From the NCBI RefSeq assembly GCF_900198405.1, contig NZ_FZMR01000006.1, positions 62,001 to 126,000 on the forward strand: a stretch of DNA of 64,000 nucleotides, given 5' to 3'. The DNA comes from Helicobacter cetorum (GTDB lineage: Bacteria; Campylobacterota; Campylobacteria; Campylobacterales; Helicobacteraceae). The position numbers and the translations under genes are program-made. The notes beneath the pieces were generated by a model. It did not search any database, had not been told where the DNA came from, and was given only the letters and a program-made list of their open reading frames with translations. The first letter of the stretch is position 1; every line of letters begins with the position of its first letter. Below, in pieces: positions 60,631 to 64,000 of this stretch.

Positions 60631-60931
60631 CTCCATAACCTATAAAATTTGCCTTACGAAACTGAGAGCGTAATTAAAGCATAAAAAGCTACATAGGGTT
60701 TGTATAAAAATACTATCAATACGGAACTCACATTGTTATGAGAAACATAGAAGCTGCTGAAGGACATTAAAAAAGATAAATACATGCAATTTGGTGTCTA
60801 AAAATACGAAAGCTCCTTGCAAAAAACTTTTCCATAAGTTTAGTATGGTAAGAATTTTTATTTTTGTTCTTGTTTTATTTGAAATGCAAAAAAGTATTTT
60901 TTAATGTTGTTCTAGCAAGGTTTAATTATTT
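60631..60931. other. Gene-free stretch upstream of flgE
   Basis: About 300 A/T-rich bases with no ORF, tRNA-like or repeated structure that I can support. It may be a degraded gene; only the sigma-54 promoter at its end is interpretable. Confidence 0.4.
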
Positions 60932-60950
60932 TTGGAACAATTTTTGCTTT
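60932..60950 (+). promoter_or_regulatory. Sigma-54 (-24/-12) promoter of flgE
   Basis: TTGGAACAATTTTTGCTTT has GG at 60934-60935 and GC at 60946-60947, exactly ten bases between them, matching the sigma-54 rule (consensus TGGCAC-N5-TTGC). The predicted transcript starts near 60958, about 30 bases before flgE. H. pylori flgE is known to be RpoN-dependent, and rpoN is in this window. Confidence 0.88.
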
Positions 60951-60989
60951 ATTTTGCATAGATTGAATTTATTTTATTAAAGGATAGCC

Positions 60990-63146
60990 ATGCTTAGGTC
61001 TTTATGGTCTGGTGTTAATGGAATGCAAGCCCATCAAATTGCTTTAGATATTGAGAGTAATAATATCGCTAATGTAAACACTACTGGTTTTAAATATTCT
61101 AGGGCGTCTTTTGTGGATATGCTCTCTCAAGTCAAACTCATTGCTACTGCACCCTATAAAAATGGTTTAGCAGGACAGAATGATTTTTCTGTGGGTCTTG
61201 GGGTAGGCGTGGATGCGACCACAAAAATCTTTTCACAAGGTAATATCCAAAACACTGATGTAAAAACGGATTTAGCGATTCAAGGCGATGGCTTTTTTAT
61301 CATTAGCCCTGATAGGGGGGTTACTCGTAATTTCACTAGAGATGGGGAGTTTTTATTTGATGCGCAAGGGAGCTTGGTTACTACCGGTGGGCTTGTGGTG
61401 CAAGGCTGGGTTAGAAATGGCACAGACACAGGCACTAAAGGGAGCGATACTGATGCTTTAAAAGTGGATAATACCGGTCCTTTAGAAAATATTAGAATTG
61501 ACCCCGGTATGGTTATGCCAGCAAGAGCGAGTAATCGCATTTCTATGCGAGCGAATTTAAACGCTGGAAGGCATGCTGATGAAACAGCGAGTATTTTTGC
61601 CCTAGATTCTTCTGCTAAAACCCCATCAGATGGCATTAGCCCTATGTATGACTCTAGCACGAATTTAACGCAAGTAGCAGAGGATATGGGCTCTTTATAT
61701 AATGAAGATGGCGATGCCTTTTTATTGAATGAAAATCAAGGGGTTTGGGTGAGTTATAAAAGCTCTGTGATGAAAAAAGACATCGCACCCTCTGCAGAGA
61801 ATAACACGCTTGAATTAAACGGCACTAAGATTTCTTTCACTAACGATTCAGCAGTCAGCAGAACTTCAAGCCTAGTAGCAGCTCAAAACGCTATCAATGC
61901 GGTAAAAAATCAAACCGGTATTGAGGCGTATTTAGATGGCACGCAATTACGCTTGGAAAATAAAAACGAATTAGATGGCGATGAAAAGCTTAAAAACATT
62001 GTGGTAACTAAAGCAGGAACAGGAGCGTTTTCTAATTTCGCAGAAGGGGATAAAGATGTAACAGCCTTTAAATATAGCTATACGCATTCTATTAGCCCTA
62101 ATGCAGAGAACGGACAATTTAGAACCACTGATGAATTGCGTGCGTTAATCCAACATGACGCTAACATTATTAAAGACCCTACAATGGCGGACAATTATAA
62201 AGATTCAGCCGCCTCTGTGGGGGTTACGGTAAATCAATTTGGTATGTTTGAAATCAATAATAAAGATAATGGTAACGCCACTAAAGAAAACCTTAATATC
62301 TTTGTGAGTGGGTATTCTTCTGGAACCGTAACCAATAATGTCTTGTTTAAAAACACGATGAAAGGGCTTAATACGGCTTCTTTAATTGAGGGGGGTGCGG
62401 TAGCTAGTAGCTCTAGGATAACGCACGCTACCCATGCCACTAGCATTGATATTGTAGATAGTTTGGGTTCTAAACACACTTTAAGGATTGAGTTTTATAG
62501 AAGTGGGGGGGCAGAATGGAATTTTAGAGCGATTGTGCCTGAACCTGCAGAATTAGTAGGAGGCTCTGCTACTCGTCCTAATGTGTTTGAAGGGGGGCGT
62601 TTGCGTTTTAATAATGACGGCTCTTTAGCTGGCATGAATCCGCCTCTTTTACAATTCAATCCTAAAAATGGTGCGGATTCTCCTCAACGCATTAATTTAG
62701 CCTTTGGTTCATCAGGGAGCTTTGATGGATTAACAAGCGTAGATAAGATTTCTGAAACTTATGCGATTGAGCAAAATGGCTATCAAGCGGGCGATTTAAT
62801 GGATGTGCGTTTTGATTCTGATGGCGTGCTTTTAGGGGCGTTTAGTAATGGTAGAACTTTGGCTCTAGCTCAAGTGGCTTTGGCGAATTTTGCTAATGAT
62901 GCGGGCTTACAGGCACTAGGGGGAAATGTCTTTTCTCAAACGGGTAACTCAGGACAGGCTTTAATAGGTGCGGCAAACACAGGGCGTAGGGGTTCTGTTT
63001 CTGGCTCTAAACTAGAATCTAGTAATGTGGATTTAAGCCGTAGTTTAACGAATTTGATTGTGGTTCAAAGAGGATTTCAAGCTAACTCTAAAGCAGTAAC
63101 TACATCAGATCAAATCCTTAACACCCTATTAAATCTTAAGCAATAA
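60990..63146 (+). CDS. flgE: Flagellar hook protein
   Basis: A 718-residue hook protein, the length expected in Helicobacter and much longer than enterobacterial FlgE because of a large variable middle (about 150-560). Conserved ends are present: LRSLWSGVNGMQAHQIALDIESNNIANVNTTGFK at the N-terminus (abbreviated SGVNGM...NNIANVNTTGFK) and SNVDLSRSLTNLIVVQRGFQANSKAV...QILNTLLNLKQ at the C-terminus (abbreviated ALA-type D0 helix). A ribosome-binding site AAAGGA precedes the ATG. Regulated by sigma-54 through the promoter above. Confidence 0.97.
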   Translation: MLRSLWSGVNGMQAHQIALDIESNNIANVNTTGFKYSRASFVDMLSQVKLIATAPYKNGLAGQNDFSVGLGVGVDATTKIFSQGNIQNTDVKTDLAIQGDGFFIISPDRGVTRNFTRDGEFLFDAQGSLVTTGGLVVQGWVRNGTDTGTKGSDTDALKVDNTGPLENIRIDPGMVMPARASNRISMRANLNAGRHADETASIFALDSSAKTPSDGISPMYDSSTNLTQVAEDMGSLYNEDGDAFLLNENQGVWVSYKSSVMKKDIAPSAENNTLELNGTKISFTNDSAVSRTSSLVAAQNAINAVKNQTGIEAYLDGTQLRLENKNELDGDEKLKNIVVTKAGTGAFSNFAEGDKDVTAFKYSYTHSISPNAENGQFRTTDELRALIQHDANIIKDPTMADNYKDSAASVGVTVNQFGMFEINNKDNGNATKENLNIFVSGYSSGTVTNNVLFKNTMKGLNTASLIEGGAVASSSRITHATHATSIDIVDSLGSKHTLRIEFYRSGGAEWNFRAIVPEPAELVGGSATRPNVFEGGRLRFNNDGSLAGMNPPLLQFNPKNGADSPQRINLAFGSSGSFDGLTSVDKISETYAIEQNGYQAGDLMDVRFDSDGVLLGAFSNGRTLALAQVALANFANDAGLQALGGNVFSQTGNSGQALIGAANTGRRGSVSGSKLESSNVDLSRSLTNLIVVQRGFQANSKAVTTSDQILNTLLNLKQ

Positions 63147-63158
63147 GATAAAAAATTA

Positions 63159-63194
63159 CCCTATTACAATATAATAGGGGTTTGAATTTTTTTA
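63159..63194 (+). terminator. Rho-independent terminator after flgE
   Basis: CCCTATTA (63159-63166) and TAATAGGG (63172-63179) form a perfect 8-bp stem around CAATA, followed by GTTTGAATTTTTTT. Confidence 0.85.
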
Positions 63195-63207
63195 ATTAAG
63201 GTTTAGT

Positions 63208-63561
63208 ATGCATGAATACTCAGTCGTTTCTTCTTTAATCACGCTCTGTGAAGAGCATGCTAAGAAAAATCAAGCCCATAAGATTGAAAGAGTGGTGGTG
63301 GGCATTGGCGAAAGAAGCGGAATGGATAAGAGCTTGTTTGTGAGTGCGTTTGAGACTTTTAGAGAAGAGTCTTTGGTGTGTAAAGATGCCATTTTAGATA
63401 TTGTAGATGAAAAGATTGAGCTAGAATGCAAAGATTGTTCGCATGTTTTTAAACCTAACACTTTGGATTATGGGGTGTGCGAAAAATGTCAGGGTAAGAA
63501 TGTGAGTATCACTCAGGGTAATGAAATGCGTTTGTTGTCTTTAGAAATGTTAGGAGAGTGA
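63208..63561 (+). CDS. hypA: Hydrogenase/urease nickel maturation protein HypA
   Basis: A 117-residue HypA. His2 in MHEYSVVSSL binds nickel. The zinc site has two CxxC pairs, ECKDCSHVF (~residues 73-77) and CEKCQGKN (~91-94). In Helicobacter, HypA with HypB serves both [NiFe]-hydrogenase and urease. It lies after the flgE terminator, as in H. pylori HP0869. Confidence 0.96.
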   Translation: MHEYSVVSSLITLCEEHAKKNQAHKIERVVVGIGERSGMDKSLFVSAFETFREESLVCKDAILDIVDEKIELECKDCSHVFKPNTLDYGVCEKCQGKNVSITQGNEMRLLSLEMLGE

Positions 63562-63577
63562 TTACTAGAGAATTACT

Positions 63578-64000
63578 ATGTGTAAAACAAACGAAGAACT
63601 TGAGGCAGAGCTTAGAACTTACGAAAAAGAAATCGCAGAATCTAAAGAGGCTTTAAAAAAAATGCGCCTTGAGTTGGCGCATACCCAAAAGGTTTTTCAA
63701 AAAAAAATGTTGGCTTTAGAGAATATCAAGCAAGAACTCCAAAAAGAAAAAAGCCAGCAAGAAACTTTGCGTTTGGACAAAAGGCTCCCCTTAGAAAATA
63801 AAGACATTAAAGAAATTGTCTTACCTTGTGTGCTTGAGGAGGTTGAAGTCTATGATAAAGATAATACGATTATGGTCGCTAAACCTCTAAAGCGCTTGTT
63901 TAGTGAAGAGCTTTATTTACAATATCGTAGTTTATTGCGTGAAAATAAGATACTAAAAAACCAATTATCTAAAAAGGATTTTGAAATTTCAGTGCTAAAA
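63578..64000 (+). CDS. Coiled-coil protein, HP0868-like, 3' end beyond window
   Basis: The first 141 codons of an ORF that leaves the window. MCKTNEELEAELRTYEKEIAE starts a long coiled coil rich in Glu, Lys and Leu heptads to residue ~70, followed by a short globular part (EIVLPCVLEEVEVYDKDNTIMVAKPL) and another coiled coil. No signal peptide. It begins 16 bases after hypA, so cotranscription is likely. I do not recognise a function; H. pylori HP0868, also unnamed, has this position. Confidence 0.7.
   Translation, partial: MCKTNEELEAELRTYEKEIAESKEALKKMRLELAHTQKVFQKKMLALENIKQELQKEKSQQETLRLDKRLPLENKDIKEIVLPCVLEEVEVYDKDNTIMVAKPLKRLFSEELYLQYRSLLRENKILKNQLSKKDFEISVLK

Noticed and set aside
62504-62511. 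G7 run in flgE as a phase-variation tract
   Set aside because: Too short to be convincing, and the 718-residue frame is intact; short G runs are common here.

Overview
The window looks like the chromosome of a gastric Helicobacter close to, but not identical with, H. pylori. It is AT-rich and densely coded. Many genes belong to families typical of that group: Hof- and Hop-type outer membrane proteins, fused proWX, full-length NifS/NifU, FlgE of 718 residues, HypA, HP0175-type PpiC and DUF1104 proteins. It also carries a selenoprotein formate dehydrogenase island that, as I recall, H. pylori lacks. H. cetorum is my best guess for a relative; this is inference from memory and not a database result.

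Layout. 1-3.0 kb: two tandem Hof-like outer membrane proteins (the first cut by the window edge) and a periplasmic LppC-like protein. 3.1-11.3 kb: selD facing a seven-gene formate dehydrogenase operon (4Fe-4S protein, TorD-like chaperone, small Tat protein, fdhA, DUF2798 protein, fdhB, fdhC). Both selD and fdhA contain an in-frame UGA followed by a SECIS-like hairpin. 11.4-19.0 kb: proWX-proV, a hidden LptM-like lipoprotein, an HP0820-like gene, uvrC, hom, yraN, trxA, trxB. 19.2-24.1 kb: a phase-variable acyltransferase, a PEBP protein, an HTH protein, nifS and nifU. 24.2-25.8 kb: a decayed segment with an AIPR (abortive infection) pseudogene and a two-TM protein remnant. 25.9-34.2 kb: ansB and dcuA divergent, then dnaX-tsaE-lptB-rpoN and an HD-domain protein. 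34.3-35.1 kb: a DUF262 remnant and a long AT palindrome. 35.1-47.4 kb: typA, heptosyltransferase, N6-adenine methyltransferase, HopJ/K-like porin, gltX, moeA, fliR, EI24 protein, PpiC, fba, efp. 47.9-55.8 kb: lipoprotein, queC, pcnB and a type III restriction-modification system whose mod gene is broken at a G13 tract. 55.9-64 kb: dus, an outer membrane protein, LysE and YeiH transporters, two DUF1104 genes, flgE behind a sigma-54 promoter, hypA and the start of a coiled-coil protein.

How the genes fit together. SelD makes selenophosphate for the Sec of FdhA, and SelD itself appears to be a selenoprotein; selA, selB, the Sec tRNA and fdhD are not in the window. RpoN, encoded here, would drive flgE through the -24/-12 promoter seen upstream of it. 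Three repeat tracts matter: (CT)11 in the acyltransferase (OFF as read), G13 in mod (OFF as read) and C9 in rpoN (reading frame intact).

I saw no tRNA, rRNA, CRISPR array or intact insertion sequence. Comparisons with H. pylori locus numbers are from memory.
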